54,307 bases of DNA from Bacteroidales bacterium (GTDB lineage: Bacteria > Bacteroidota > Bacteroidia > Bacteroidales > F082), in the NCBI GenBank assembly GCA_017549605.1, contig JAFYUH010000202.1, positions 1-54,307 of the forward strand, written 5' to 3'. The translations under genes were made by a program, and so were the position numbers. Positions 1 through 8,000 of this stretch are shown piece by piece. Within the stretch, counting starts at the first letter, position 1; each line of letters begins with the position of its first letter. Under the pieces are notes generated by a model that was given only the letters and a program-made list of their open reading frames with translations, did not search any database and was not told the DNA's origin.

Positions 1-298
1 CAATATGTTCAAACACCGCGTTAAAAAATATATCGGCGCTTACGCAGCTGTCATGAACGGCGTTGACATCATCGTCATGACTGGCGGTATCGGCGAAAAC
101 GCTTGGTTCATGAGAGGTCCAATCCTCCAAGATATGGAATATCTCGGAGTTAAGATCGACGTGGAAGCTAACAACGCTACAATGGGCGAAGCTCGCATCA
201 TCTCAACACCAGATTCAAAAGTAACAGTCGTTGTATTCCCAACAGACGAAGAATACATGATTGCTAAAGATACATACGACATTGTAAAAGGTCTTTGA
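1..298 (+). CDS. ackA: acetate kinase, C-terminal part (truncated by window start)
   Basis: This is the last ~98 codons of acetate kinase, which makes acetate and ATP from acetyl phosphate in the cytoplasm. The reading frame is open from base 2, so the gene begins upstream of the window. The family signature TGGIGENAWFMR, which lines the nucleotide and acetyl-phosphate site, is present, followed by the usual C-terminal segment ending FPTDEEYMIAKDT. The usual partner, phosphotransacetylase, is not visible and would be expected upstream. The stop codon lies inside a small inverted repeat, and a phased 7-base repeat and a strong terminator follow at once. Identification is secure from the motif; nothing can be said about the N-terminal half. 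Confidence 0.93.
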   Translation, partial: NMFKHRVKKYIGAYAAVMNGVDIIVMTGGIGENAWFMRGPILQDMEYLGVKIDVEANNATMGEARIISTPDSKVTVVVFPTDEEYMIAKDTYDIVKGL

Positions 299-301
299 TG
301 A

Positions 302-336
302 AGACTAAAGACCAATGGCTAATGGCTAAAGGTTAA
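302..336 (+). repeat. heptad repeat after ackA, unit NNNNNAA (left arm)
   Basis: Five consecutive 7-base units, each ending AA, two of them identical (TGGCTAA), run from just after the ackA stop to the first base of the terminator stem. A related array in inverted orientation lies at 371-410 on the other side of the terminator, so the two arms could pair. Units carry TAA, which appears in all three frames because 7 is not a multiple of 3. Confidence 0.75.
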
Positions 337-370
337 GAGAGTTCCTAAAAAATTAGGAACTCTCTTTTTT
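337..370 (+). terminator. rho-independent terminator of ackA
   Basis: A perfect 12-bp stem (GAGAGTTCCTAA with its complement) with a short A-rich loop is followed by six T. It sits 38 bases after the ackA stop and is framed by the two heptad arms. Confidence 0.88.
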
Positions 371-410
371 ATCATTAGCCTTTTGTCATTAGTCCTTTGC
401 CTTCATTGGC
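371..410 (-). repeat. heptad repeat, right arm, at 3' end of the choloylglycine hydrolase gene
   Basis: Read on the minus strand, 7-base units such as AAGGCAA and ATGACAA follow the hydrolase stop codon at 405-403. The array is the inverted counterpart of 302-336, giving a long imperfect stem around the ackA terminator. Confidence 0.65.
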
Positions 411-1482
411 TTATAGTAACCACCTCAACAGGTTGTGAATTAGGTTCATCTAATCTTTGATATTGATATTTAACCTTGCCGAAGTCGATTTCCTTAAGGT
501 CAATCATTCTGATATTGTTGTTATCGAATGTCTTGTAATAAACGACAGTATTTGTCAAGTCTATTACTGAAGTCCATTGTGTTGCGCTTGGCAAGTCAGG
601 GATTTCATTCTTAGGGAAATTCATTCCGATTGGGATGTCGAAGTTATTCAAGATATGGAAGCATTGAAGCATTGTTGCATGAGCCGTTGCCAACATTGGA
701 GCTGTAGCCTTGAAGAAAGCAACTCTCACAAAACGTGATGGAGGTGTGAAGTCGCCAGGCAAGCCAAGGAAACCGTTGCCATGACCTATTGGCTTCACCA
801 TAAAGTCAGCCATTTCATGAGCTGCTGGGTTCACAGGAGTAAGGTTGATGTAGTTACTTAAGTTATTAAGATGCCATGGAAAATTAGGAGCGTTGGTGAT
901 GACACCGATTGGGTTGTCATAGATATGAGGAACGCCGTCTTCGATTTCAAGAACGATTTGAGCGCCTGACTTATCGCCTATTCTCCAGTGAATAGCCTCC
1001 TCTGATCCATTTCCGCCCATAAGGGAAACGACACGCACCTTATTAATATTAGCCTTCAACTCTTCGACCGTAGCGAATTGTGACAATATCCATGATACAA
1101 GCTGCAAGTCGGCTATGGTAGTCGCATTATACTTTTCATCATAAAGCAGATAACTGCCGAAGTTAGGGAAATAGAACAGACCTGCCGACAGACCCGCTTC
1201 GTTAACGCCTTCTGCTATGAATTCCTTTTCATGAACAGCAAGTCCGACATAACCATATTTAGCCTTGAACGTCATTCCATTTTGACCTTTAGGAGTGAAT
1301 GATGTCTGACTGTAGTTACGAGGAACCACGACATACATACTATTAAGATTTGTACCTGCCCATTCTATTGTTCGAGCTTGTATATAAGATCCATCTGCTG
1401 CGAACATCGAGATTCCGGTACATGCCTCCGCCTTAAACTGCCAAGCGAAGAACAGACATGCGATGATTAATAATTTTTTCAT
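403..1482 (-). CDS. choloylglycine hydrolase / penicillin V acylase family protein, exported
   Basis: A 359-residue linear amide C-N hydrolase of the Ntn family, which hydrolyses amides such as conjugated bile acids, penicillin V or N-acyl homoserine lactones. A signal peptide (1-20, ending KAEA) is followed directly by Cys21-Thr-Gly; after signal cleavage Cys21 would be the N-terminal nucleophile. Other family residues are visible: Arg in ARTIEW, Asn in NEAGLSAG, Asn in ITNAPNF, Arg in PSRFVR. The acidic residue that is usually Asp in the R-T-M-D motif is Glu here. It is expected in the periplasm. It stands alone, with no transporter or regulator beside it. Substrate cannot be told from sequence alone; a bile salt hydrolase or a PVA-type acylase are both possible. 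Confidence 0.88.
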   Translation of the reverse strand: MKKLLIIACLFFAWQFKAEACTGISMFAADGSYIQARTIEWAGTNLNSMYVVVPRNYSQTSFTPKGQNGMTFKAKYGYVGLAVHEKEFIAEGVNEAGLSAGLFYFPNFGSYLLYDEKYNATTIADLQLVSWILSQFATVEELKANINKVRVVSLMGGNGSEEAIHWRIGDKSGAQIVLEIEDGVPHIYDNPIGVITNAPNFPWHLNNLSNYINLTPVNPAAHEMADFMVKPIGHGNGFLGLPGDFTPPSRFVRVAFFKATAPMLATAHATMLQCFHILNNFDIPIGMNFPKNEIPDLPSATQWTSVIDLTNTVVYYKTFDNNNIRMIDLKEIDFGKVKYQYQRLDEPNSQPVEVVTISQ

Positions 1483-1540
1483 AATCTTTATTGTTTTTAG
1501 TGAGATTTAAACAAAAGAGATTATGAAAGGTTCAATGAGA

Positions 1541-1648
1541 AGTCACCAAGACACCGAGACACCAAGACACCGAGATAAAAAAAGTGCATCGTAAATTACG
1601 ATGCACTTTTTCTTGGTGACTCGGAGTCTTGGCGACTCGGAGACTTTA
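1541..1648 (-). repeat. octamer repeat with inverted arms around a terminator (family ACCAAGAC/ACCGAGAC)
   Basis: Between the delta-60 gene and the hydrolase gene lie two arms (1541-1576 and 1611-1645) of an 8-base repeat alternating ACCAAGAC and ACCGAGAC, in opposite orientation, flanking a hairpin. The same family recurs inside queA (4037-4079) and after the gene ending at 47123. The minus-strand arm begins within a few bases of the upstream gene's stop codon. Confidence 0.85.
1577..1612 (-). terminator. terminator hairpin of the delta-60 cargo gene
   Basis: A perfect 15-bp inverted repeat (1580-1594 with 1596-1610) is flanked by an A run at 1577-1583, which gives a U-tract for minus-strand transcripts. 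The short T run on the other side could let it work in both directions. Confidence 0.8.
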
Positions 1649-3319
1649 TTTTATAACTAATTTTTCAACGTAGTTATTTTCGTTTTGTTTAACTGAAATG
1701 AAGTAAACGCCACTTTCTAAATCTTCAACATTGATTGATGAAACTGTATTTGAAATTTCAACTTCTTTAACGCAGCGACCTGTCAAGTCGATGATGCTTA
1801 CTTGAGCATTATCATTCAAAGCGCCTTCGATGAAGATTGTTGTTGTTGCAGGATTTGGATGGATTTCGAATCTGTTTTCATAATTTCCAACTACGCTAGT
1901 TGTGTCATTACCATTATTATCATCTTCGTTGTTATCACCATTACCCTCGTTACCTTCAACTGCAACATTTATGCTAGCAAGATAAATCTTTGTATAGTCG
2001 CCAGGACCTGATACTGCTGGATCGTCATAAGCAGCAAAACCAGTAACAACAAGTTTATCAGTACCTTGTAAAGCTATTGAATAAGAGTTGATTTCTTCTT
2101 GTTCATCATATACTTTTGGCAATGGAACGATGCCAGAACCTGCGAAGTTTTCATTGAATTGACCATTTTCATCAAGGTTATAAACATAAGCACGGTATAA
2201 TTCTTCACTTATATTACGTGAATAGACTGTTCCGAAGATTTGTCCGTCTGGAGCTGCTAAGATTGAATAGCTGTAGTTAACGCAGCCGTCGCCTTGGAAT
2301 GGTTCTACTTTTACATAACCTTCTTCACCGAATGTTTCGTCGATAGTACCGTCTGTATTAACGCGAGTTACGAATGATTCATATCTTGGTAATTCCGGAG
2401 TGTCTGACCATAATTCATCGTGACCGCCAACAATGTATTTACCGTTAGGTTGAACGTCGATTGACAAAGCGAATTCTGCATATTCACCAGTCCAGAGATA
2501 TACAACTCCATTTTCACCGAATGTTTCATCAATTGAACCATTTGAGTTAAGTCTCATCATATAAGACCAGATGAACATACCGTCTTCGCCAGCAGCTCTT
2601 TTATCACCACAGAGGATAATTTTACCATCATCAAGGATCTTAACATCATATGCATATGAGTGAGTGCTTGGATCTGAATCCAATTCAATAAAAGCCACGC
2701 CATCTACACCGAATGTCATATCTGGGTTACCTTTAGCGCTGTAACGTCTTACAACGATTTCATCTTGGTAGTAACCAACAACAACGCAACGACCTTTTGA
2801 ATCAATGTCGATACCTTCGAAAACGTAACCGTTTTGTTCTTGTTCTGTAACAGCCCATCCGCCTTCGCCGAAATCTTCATTTTCAAAACCGTTTTCATCT
2901 AAGCACAAAATGAAACCAGCATTAAGTCCATTAAATGCATAACCAGCGAGATAAAGCATACCATCTTCACTTAAAACTGCATCATAAGGACAGTTTTTGT
3001 AGATAAGCTCATCCACCTTCAAGAATATGATACCGCCATCGCCATAAGTTTCGTCCAATGTACCATCAACATTATGACGAGAAATATAGATAGCGTAATT
3101 GTATTTGTCAGTACGAGATTCACCGATTGTTAAGATTTTGCCATCTTCTTGTACTAAAACCTTATAAACATAATCGAAATAACCAAATGCATCAACTTTG
3201 GATGGGTGGAATACAAATACACCGTCTGTACCGAAATCTGTGTTAATTTCGCCTGGTTCTTGAGCGAAAGAAGTGAATGCTAGAATGCATACCAATGCTA
3301 GAGTAAATAATTTCTTCAT
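1646..3319 (-). CDS. secreted delta-60-repeat protein with type IX secretion C-terminal domain
   Basis: A 557-residue exported protein. The start at MKKLF (3319) is chosen over an ATG 33 bases upstream because it opens a good signal peptide (cleavage near FTSFAQ) and suits the promoter at 3365-3372. The body holds about seven delta-60 repeats with the pattern T-F-G-x-x-G (for example TFGVDGVAF, TFGENGVVY), predicted to form a beta-propeller-like structure of unknown function. An Asn/Asp/Gly-rich linker (around residues 455-480) leads to an ~80-residue C-terminal tail (HPNPATTTIFI ... GVYFISV ... EKLVIK) of the Por-secretion type A family. It is therefore a likely cargo of the type IX system whose SprA translocon is encoded at 10.8-18 kb. 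It may be released or anchored at the surface. Confidence 0.88.
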   Translation of the reverse strand: MKKLFTLALVCILAFTSFAQEPGEINTDFGTDGVFVFHPSKVDAFGYFDYVYKVLVQEDGKILTIGESRTDKYNYAIYISRHNVDGTLDETYGDGGIIFLKVDELIYKNCPYDAVLSEDGMLYLAGYAFNGLNAGFILCLDENGFENEDFGEGGWAVTEQEQNGYVFEGIDIDSKGRCVVVGYYQDEIVVRRYSAKGNPDMTFGVDGVAFIELDSDPSTHSYAYDVKILDDGKIILCGDKRAAGEDGMFIWSYMMRLNSNGSIDETFGENGVVYLWTGEYAEFALSIDVQPNGKYIVGGHDELWSDTPELPRYESFVTRVNTDGTIDETFGEEGYVKVEPFQGDGCVNYSYSILAAPDGQIFGTVYSRNISEELYRAYVYNLDENGQFNENFAGSGIVPLPKVYDEQEEINSYSIALQGTDKLVVTGFAAYDDPAVSGPGDYTKIYLASINVAVEGNEGNGDNNEDDNNGNDTTSVVGNYENRFEIHPNPATTTIFIEGALNDNAQVSIIDLTGRCVKEVEISNTVSSINVEDLESGVYFISVKQNENNYVEKLVIK

Positions 3320-3364
3320 AATTTTAAGTATTAAGTTAAATTTTTGACACAATTAATTTGGGTA

Positions 3365-3395
3365 CAAATTTAACGATTTTCATTGAACAATCCAA
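3365..3395 (-). promoter_or_regulatory. promoter of the delta-60 cargo gene
   Basis: On the minus strand TAAATTTG (3372-3365) matches the Bacteroidota -7 box TAnnTTTG; a TTG (3395-3393) lies 20 bases upstream as a possible -33 box. It supports the start at 3319. Confidence 0.65.
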
Positions 3396-3463
3396 TACCA
3401 TTTCTCATTTTTTTACAACAAAATCAAGTGTTAAAATTCAATGTATTTAACAATAAAAATAAT

Positions 3464-3471
3464 TATCTTTG
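3464..3471 (+). promoter_or_regulatory. -7 box upstream of the Pmp3-like gene
   Basis: TATCTTTG matches TAnnTTTG and lies 20 bases before the ATG at 3492. It would also drive queA, which follows 7 bases after that gene. No clear -33 box. Confidence 0.65.
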
Positions 3472-3491
3472 CAATCATAAATTCAACAACT

Positions 3492-3644
3492 ATGTCATTA
3501 CTCAGAGTCATATTATCAATCCTATTCCCTCCATTAGCTGTCATTGATAGAGGCTGCGGATCAATATTAATTGTATTCTTATTAACACTTTGCGGTTGGG
3601 TCCCTGGCGTCATCGCCGCTTTAGTAATCTTAAATAAAAATTGA
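3492..3644 (+). CDS. YqaE/Pmp3 family small membrane protein
   Basis: A 50-residue hydrophobic peptide with two membrane segments, the second containing the family pattern LTLCGWVPGVIAAL, and an FPPLAVI motif in the first. Members of this family (Pmp3, UPF0057) sit in the cytoplasmic membrane and are linked to ion and membrane-potential homeostasis in plants and yeast; the bacterial role is unclear. The start at 3492 is preferred over an upstream ATG because that one precedes the promoter. It ends 7 bases before queA and probably shares its transcript. The central residues DRGCGS differ from the more usual charged linker, so membership is likely but not certain. Confidence 0.8.
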   Translation: MSLLRVILSILFPPLAVIDRGCGSILIVFLLTLCGWVPGVIAALVILNKN

Positions 3645-3651
3645 TTGAGTG

Positions 3652-4905
3652 ATGATTAAAGAGGTTCAGAACATTTCCATCGAGGATTACAACTATCCGC
3701 TTCCAGACGAACGAATCGCAAAGTATCCATTAAGCGAACGTGACGCTTCAAAGTTATTGGTTTTGAAGAATGGAAAAATCACTTCATCTCATTTCAAAAA
3801 CATCGATGATTTCTTACCGAAAGATTCCTTATTGATATTTAACGAGACCAAGGTTGTCAGAGCTCGTCTTCAGTTCACAAAAGAAAGCGGAGCATCCATA
3901 GAAATATTCTGCCTTGAACCAATCACCGGCAATGGCGACTATCAATTAGCATTCAGCAGCGCTTCCCCATCAAGATGGCGTTGTCTTGTAGGCAATTCAC
4001 GACGTTGGAAAAGTGATAAGTTGACGATGGCGGTCGAAGTCACCAAGACACCAAGACACCAAGACACCAAGACAAAAGCCACGCTTTATGCTGAAAGAAT
4101 TGAGAAGAATGACAATTATTCCGTAATAGAATTTTCTTGGGAACCTGCAGAATTAAGTTTCGCCGAGATTTTGGAAGCAGCCGGCGAGATTCCATTGCCT
4201 CCATATCTGCATCGCGAAGCAGAAGCATCCGACAGAGAACGTTATCAGACAGTCTTTGCGAAACATGAGGGTTCGGTAGCAGCTCCTACTGCAGGACTTC
4301 ATTTTACAAACGAACTTATAGACAAACTCAAAAGCGAAGACATTGCTTTTGAAGAAGTGACATTACACGTCGGCGCCGGCACATTCCGCCCAGTTTCATC
4401 AGAGACCATCGGCGAACACGAGATGCATTCCGAGACAATAGTAGTCAGGAAATCGTGTATCGAAAACCTTATAAAAAACTGCAATAAGACCATCATACCT
4501 GTTGGAACTACCAGCATGAGAACCATAGAGTCTTTATATTGGATCGGTCTTATGCTCATCGAAGAAGGACTAGAAGAACGCAACTTACATCTGAACCAAT
4601 GGTTTCCATACAAAGAAAGAGAATCCTTGCCATCGGCAGAAGAATCTCTTTCAACAATATTAAAATATATGGAAGAACACCAGATGAATGTTTTTCACGC
4701 AAGTACCGCTTTGATGATAGCACCTTCTTGCAAGATAAACATCGCAAAAGCGCTCATCACAAATTTCCATCAGCCTAAAAGCACCTTATTATTATTAGTG
4801 TCAGCATTGATTGGCGACAAATGGAAAGAAGCTTATCAATACGCCCTTAACAACGACTTCAGATTCTTAAGTTACGGCGACAGCTGCCTTTTCCTTAATT
4901 CATAA
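3652..4905 (+). CDS. queA: S-adenosylmethionine:tRNA ribosyltransferase-isomerase, long form
   Basis: QueA moves the ribosyl part of SAM onto 7-aminomethyl-7-deazaguanine in tRNA to make epoxyqueuosine. Family motifs are clear: YPLPDERIAKYPLSERDASKL near the N-terminus, LLIFNETKVVRARL, AAPTAGLHF, LHVGAGTFRPV, and the C-terminal NFHQPKSTLLLLVSA. At 417 residues it is longer than the ~350-residue E. coli enzyme; part of the excess is a loop near residues 131-143 encoded by the 8-base repeat ACCAAGAC (see 4037-4079). The ATG at 3652 directly follows a GTG at 3649; either could start. The stop lies inside the inverted AT-rich repeat shared with the convergent response regulator gene. Confidence 0.92.
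   Translation: MIKEVQNISIEDYNYPLPDERIAKYPLSERDASKLLVLKNGKITSSHFKNIDDFLPKDSLLIFNETKVVRARLQFTKESGASIEIFCLEPITGNGDYQLAFSSASPSRWRCLVGNSRRWKSDKLTMAVEVTKTPRHQDTKTKATLYAERIEKNDNYSVIEFSWEPAELSFAEILEAAGEIPLPPYLHREAEASDRERYQTVFAKHEGSVAAPTAGLHFTNELIDKLKSEDIAFEEVTLHVGAGTFRPVSSETIGEHEMHSETIVVRKSCIENLIKNCNKTIIPVGTTSMRTIESLYWIGLMLIEEGLEERNLHLNQWFPYKERESLPSAEESLSTILKYMEEHQMNVFHASTALMIAPSCKINIAKALITNFHQPKSTLLLLVSALIGDKWKEAYQYALNNDFRFLSYGDSCLFLNS
4037..4079 (+). repeat. octamer repeat inside queA
   Basis: About four 8-base units ACCAAGAC lie within the queA reading frame and encode Thr/Lys/Pro/Gln/Asp-rich residues VTKTPRHQDTKTK. The same sequence family is intergenic at 1541-1648 and 47081-47122. Three units equal 24 bases, so gain or loss of three units keeps the frame. 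The sense strand has no stop triplet in any frame. Confidence 0.85.
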
Positions 4906-4952
4906 TTCATAATGCATAATGCACAATTATTATGAATTATGAATTATGCATT
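4894..4952. repeat. inverted heptad repeat between queA and the response regulator gene
   Basis: Units of the type ATAATTC/ATAATGC run from the last codons of queA and, inverted, into the last codons of the convergent response regulator gene. Both stop codons (queA 4903-4905; regulator 4946-4944) lie inside it. The arms can fold into a long AT-only stem that may act as a two-way terminator. Related sequence is found at the start of the sialidase gene (31758-31790). Confidence 0.8.
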
Positions 4953-5672
4953 AACTTCTGCTGGTTCCGCAACAACTAATCTGAATCCCACTCCGTGGAC
5001 TGTAAGGATTTTTACGTTAGGGTCAGCTTTGAGGTATTTTCGTAAACGAGCAATAAAGACATCCATAGAACGACCGATGAAATAATCGTTGTTACCCCAT
5101 ATCATCTTAAGGACTTTCTTACGGGTAACTAGTTCGTTTTTATTATCATACAACACCTTAAGCAAAGCCGCTTCTTTTCTCGTAAGAGGCTGCTCTTGTC
5201 CGTCTAGGATAAGAAGCATATTTTTTGCGTCAAAAACGAAACGACCGATATTTATCTTATCTCCAGAGAGCGTATATGTGAAAGGATCCTTTTTCTCCAC
5301 GCGACGCATCACCGCCTTGATTCTAAGAAGAAGTTCTTCATTAGTAAAAGGTTTTGTAAGATAATCATCGACGCCATATTCGAAATCCTTCAAAATATTG
5401 ACCAACAAGCCCTTTGAGGTAAGGAATATCATAGGCACATCAGGATTCAAAATCCTAATCTGAGCTGCTAAAGCAAAACCATCGATGCCCGTCATCTCAA
5501 TATCGAGAATACAGACATCGATGTCATATTTTTTGAAAAAGTCCAGACCCTCAACACTTTTCTTAGCAGCATACACCTTATAATCAACAGCATTCAGGCT
5601 CTCACTTATAGTATTACGCAAATCGACATCATCCTCGACAAGTAAAACTGAAGTTTTATTAAGAGTTTTCAT
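4944..5672 (-). CDS. OmpR-family response regulator, orphan
   Basis: A 242-residue two-component response regulator. The receiver domain (about 1-122) has the acidic pair E13/D14-D15, phosphoacceptor Asp57 (in LDIEM) and Lys107 (in YLTKPF). The C-terminal winged-helix DNA-binding domain (about 135-236) contains LTRKEAALLKVL and SMDVFIARLRKYL. It resembles RprY-type regulators of Bacteroidota. No histidine kinase lies next to it, so its partner is elsewhere. It is transcribed alone, converging on queA. Its targets cannot be read from the window. Switch residues look intact, so phosphorylation-dependent control is expected. Confidence 0.9.
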   Translation of the reverse strand: MKTLNKTSVLLVEDDVDLRNTISESLNAVDYKVYAAKKSVEGLDFFKKYDIDVCILDIEMTGIDGFALAAQIRILNPDVPMIFLTSKGLLVNILKDFEYGVDDYLTKPFTNEELLLRIKAVMRRVEKKDPFTYTLSGDKINIGRFVFDAKNMLLILDGQEQPLTRKEAALLKVLYDNKNELVTRKKVLKMIWGNNDYFIGRSMDVFIARLRKYLKADPNVKILTVHGVGFRLVVAEPAEVNA

Positions 5673-5741
5673 ATTTCGTTGTTTTTGTCGTATAAACCAA
5701 CAAACAATTAAAATGTTTAATGATGTCTAATTTTTTTCTAA

Positions 5742-6719
5742 TTATTTATTTCTTTTATATAAATATTCTGCGTAATCGCGCAAGACTTTCTTTCTATCCT
5801 CATTTTCAACATCAAGTTCAGCAAGAATCGTCTCTGAACTCATAAAATATTTATGGATATGCGCAAGCGCCTCTTGTTTAACAGCGTATTTATCATATAT
5901 CGCCAACACCTTATTTATCTTATCTTCATCGCGACCTTTAGGCATTTGGAAAAGTCTACGCAACTCTGCTTCATCTTCCGCAGAAGCCACGCTCAACGCA
6001 TATAAATACAAATATGTCTTTTTATTGTCAGAGATGTCGCCACCTATCATCTTTCCAAACACATCAACGTCAGCATAACAATCCAAAACGTCGTCTTGCA
6101 ACTGGAACGCCATTCCGAGATCTACACCATAATTATATATAGCATTTTGAGCCTTTTCATCAGCGCCAGCGACAATAGCACCTATTTTCAAAACAGAACC
6201 GAGAAGGACCGCAGTCTTAAGACGAATCATCTCAAGATATTCCTCCAAGGTCACATCATCACGAGTTTCGAAATTCAAATCAAATTGCTGACCTTCGCAT
6301 ACTTCCAAAGCGACCTTACATAATTCAGCGAACACCTCATAACGATATTTATTATCGGTATTTAAAACATACTGGAAAGCCTTGATCAACATTGTGTCGC
6401 CAGAAAGGATAGCAACGTCAGAACCCCATTTCTTGTAAATGGTTTCCACGCCCCTGCGCAATGGAGCCTGGTCCATAATATCATCATGAACCAAAGTGAA
6501 GTTATGGAATATCTCAGCTGCAACAGCCGGCACCATACAATCCTCAACCTTGCCGCCAAAAAGATCACAAGCCAGCAAACACAAAGTCGGACGCAATCTC
6601 TTTCCACCTTGACGAAGAATATACTCTATTGGAGCATACAACTCTGCTGGATTACCTTCAAACTTCTGATTATCAATATAATCATTTATCAACTTCTGAA
6701 TTTCTTCTATTGTATACAT
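5742..6719 (-). CDS. polyprenyl diphosphate synthase (likely short-chain: FPP/GGPP type)
   Basis: A 325-residue trans-isoprenyl diphosphate synthase, which condenses isopentenyl diphosphate with an allylic diphosphate. It has GGKRLRP (38-44), the first Asp-rich motif DDIMD (79-83) followed by RRG, and the second Asp-rich motif DDVLD (209-213) after FQLQ. The residue five positions before the first motif is Phe74; a bulky aromatic there usually stops chain growth early, which suggests a C15-C20 product rather than the long menaquinone tail. This is an inference from position only. It is a single gene, divergent from the unknown secreted protein at 6882. Confidence 0.9.
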   Translation of the reverse strand: MYTIEEIQKLINDYIDNQKFEGNPAELYAPIEYILRQGGKRLRPTLCLLACDLFGGKVEDCMVPAVAAEIFHNFTLVHDDIMDQAPLRRGVETIYKKWGSDVAILSGDTMLIKAFQYVLNTDNKYRYEVFAELCKVALEVCEGQQFDLNFETRDDVTLEEYLEMIRLKTAVLLGSVLKIGAIVAGADEKAQNAIYNYGVDLGMAFQLQDDVLDCYADVDVFGKMIGGDISDNKKTYLYLYALSVASAEDEAELRRLFQMPKGRDEDKINKVLAIYDKYAVKQEALAHIHKYFMSSETILAELDVENEDRKKVLRDYAEYLYKRNK

Positions 6720-6881
6720 GATATAGTATTTTATATTTTAACTTCATAAAACATTTATCCGAAACCATATCTTCATAATTTTAAAGATATATTTTCGAAA
6801 GTTCAAAAATACAATTTTTACAACAATCAATAATAAAAAAATGGTGCGAAATTTGTAATATTTTTACTAAAATTTTACATG

Positions 6882-7934
6882 ATGAAAACATTAAAACTGA
6901 TAATTTTCACATTGTTATTTTCCGTAACAACATGCATCAATGCGCAAGAAGCAAAAAGCACTGATGAACTTGACAAAACAATTGAAAATCTCATTCCAAA
7001 AGCCAAGAAAAACAAGCTCAGCGAAAAGCAGTTACAATCTCTTACGACGGCATACCACGAAGCCAATGAAATTGACCACAAATGCATTATGAGACTCAAA
7101 GAATCCGGACAAGCTGATATCTGGATCGAGATATATCATAGATTGACATCCATCGAACAAAGACAGAACAAAGTCAATGCGTTGCCAGACAACATAAAGT
7201 CTGCGATGAATTTCCGACTGCTTAAACTTGAAAACGAAATCAACAACTCAAGGGGAAAAGCAGAATTGTATCTTTGCGCCAAGACCAAGGCATTGCTAAA
7301 GACACCTAACAACGAAAACTTAGAAGAGGTCGACAGACTCATCTACCAACTTATAAAAATAAACCCTCAGAATAAAAGCATCGACGAGTTAATGTTAAAG
7401 TCTGCAATTTTACCATACAAGCACATCCTTTTCAGGGTCGCCACTCCAATAGAGATGCACCTTCCCCAAGACATTGCGAAACTCATTTTAGATTTTGACG
7501 ACAACACTATCTACAACATCCCATTCGACGTCGTTCAAAACAAAGACACGAAATATGATTTGATGATTCGAATTATGATTGACCAGAAAATAATATCTCC
7601 AGAAAAAATAGAAACCATAACTTTTGAAGAAACAAAAGATAATTTTAAAGCCGTTGTAACAGATAAAACAATGACTAAATCTGCCGCATTAAAAGGCAAA
7701 ATTCAAATTATTGACGTAAAAAATGATGAAATCTTGATCAACACACCATACAATATAGCCTCTACTTTCCGTCATCAGTATGCTGAAGTGAGTGGAAATA
7801 CACAAGCTTGCACAGAATACACGCTTCAGCTTTTAAACAACGAAGTTATTGATTTTCCGACAGATGACGCACTTTTAAAAGGAGCCGCAAGAGAGTTAAA
7901 TAGCGCCATAAAAAATATTTTTCAAAAAAATTAA
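6882..7934 (+). CDS. secreted protein of unknown function
   Basis: I do not recognise this 350-residue protein. A signal peptide (about 1-22, ending CINAQ) predicts export to the periplasm or outer membrane. Residues about 25-165 look mainly helical and charged, rich in Lys, Glu and Asn; residues about 165-300 contain alternating hydrophobic stretches that suggest beta strands. There are no lipobox, transmembrane segments or catalytic motif that I can name. Two ATG codons sit side by side (6879 and 6882); the second is listed. The gene ends 30 bases before the tRNA promoter region and has no clear terminator. Confidence 0.7.
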   Translation: MKTLKLIIFTLLFSVTTCINAQEAKSTDELDKTIENLIPKAKKNKLSEKQLQSLTTAYHEANEIDHKCIMRLKESGQADIWIEIYHRLTSIEQRQNKVNALPDNIKSAMNFRLLKLENEINNSRGKAELYLCAKTKALLKTPNNENLEEVDRLIYQLIKINPQNKSIDELMLKSAILPYKHILFRVATPIEMHLPQDIAKLILDFDDNTIYNIPFDVVQNKDTKYDLMIRIMIDQKIISPEKIETITFEETKDNFKAVVTDKTMTKSAALKGKIQIIDVKNDEILINTPYNIASTFRHQYAEVSGNTQACTEYTLQLLNNEVIDFPTDDALLKGAARELNSAIKNIFQKN

Positions 7935-7941
7935 AAAAATG

Positions 7942-7972
7942 TTTGGTGGTTTAAAAAAAAGTTGTACCTTTG
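7942..7972 (+). promoter_or_regulatory. promoter of tRNA-Thr
   Basis: TTTG (7942-7945), exactly 19 bases, then TACCTTTG (7965-7972). This is the textbook Bacteroidota primary sigma promoter, 28 bases before the mature tRNA. Confidence 0.88.
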
Positions 7973-8000
7973 CACTCGCAAAACGAAAGGTAATTGCATT

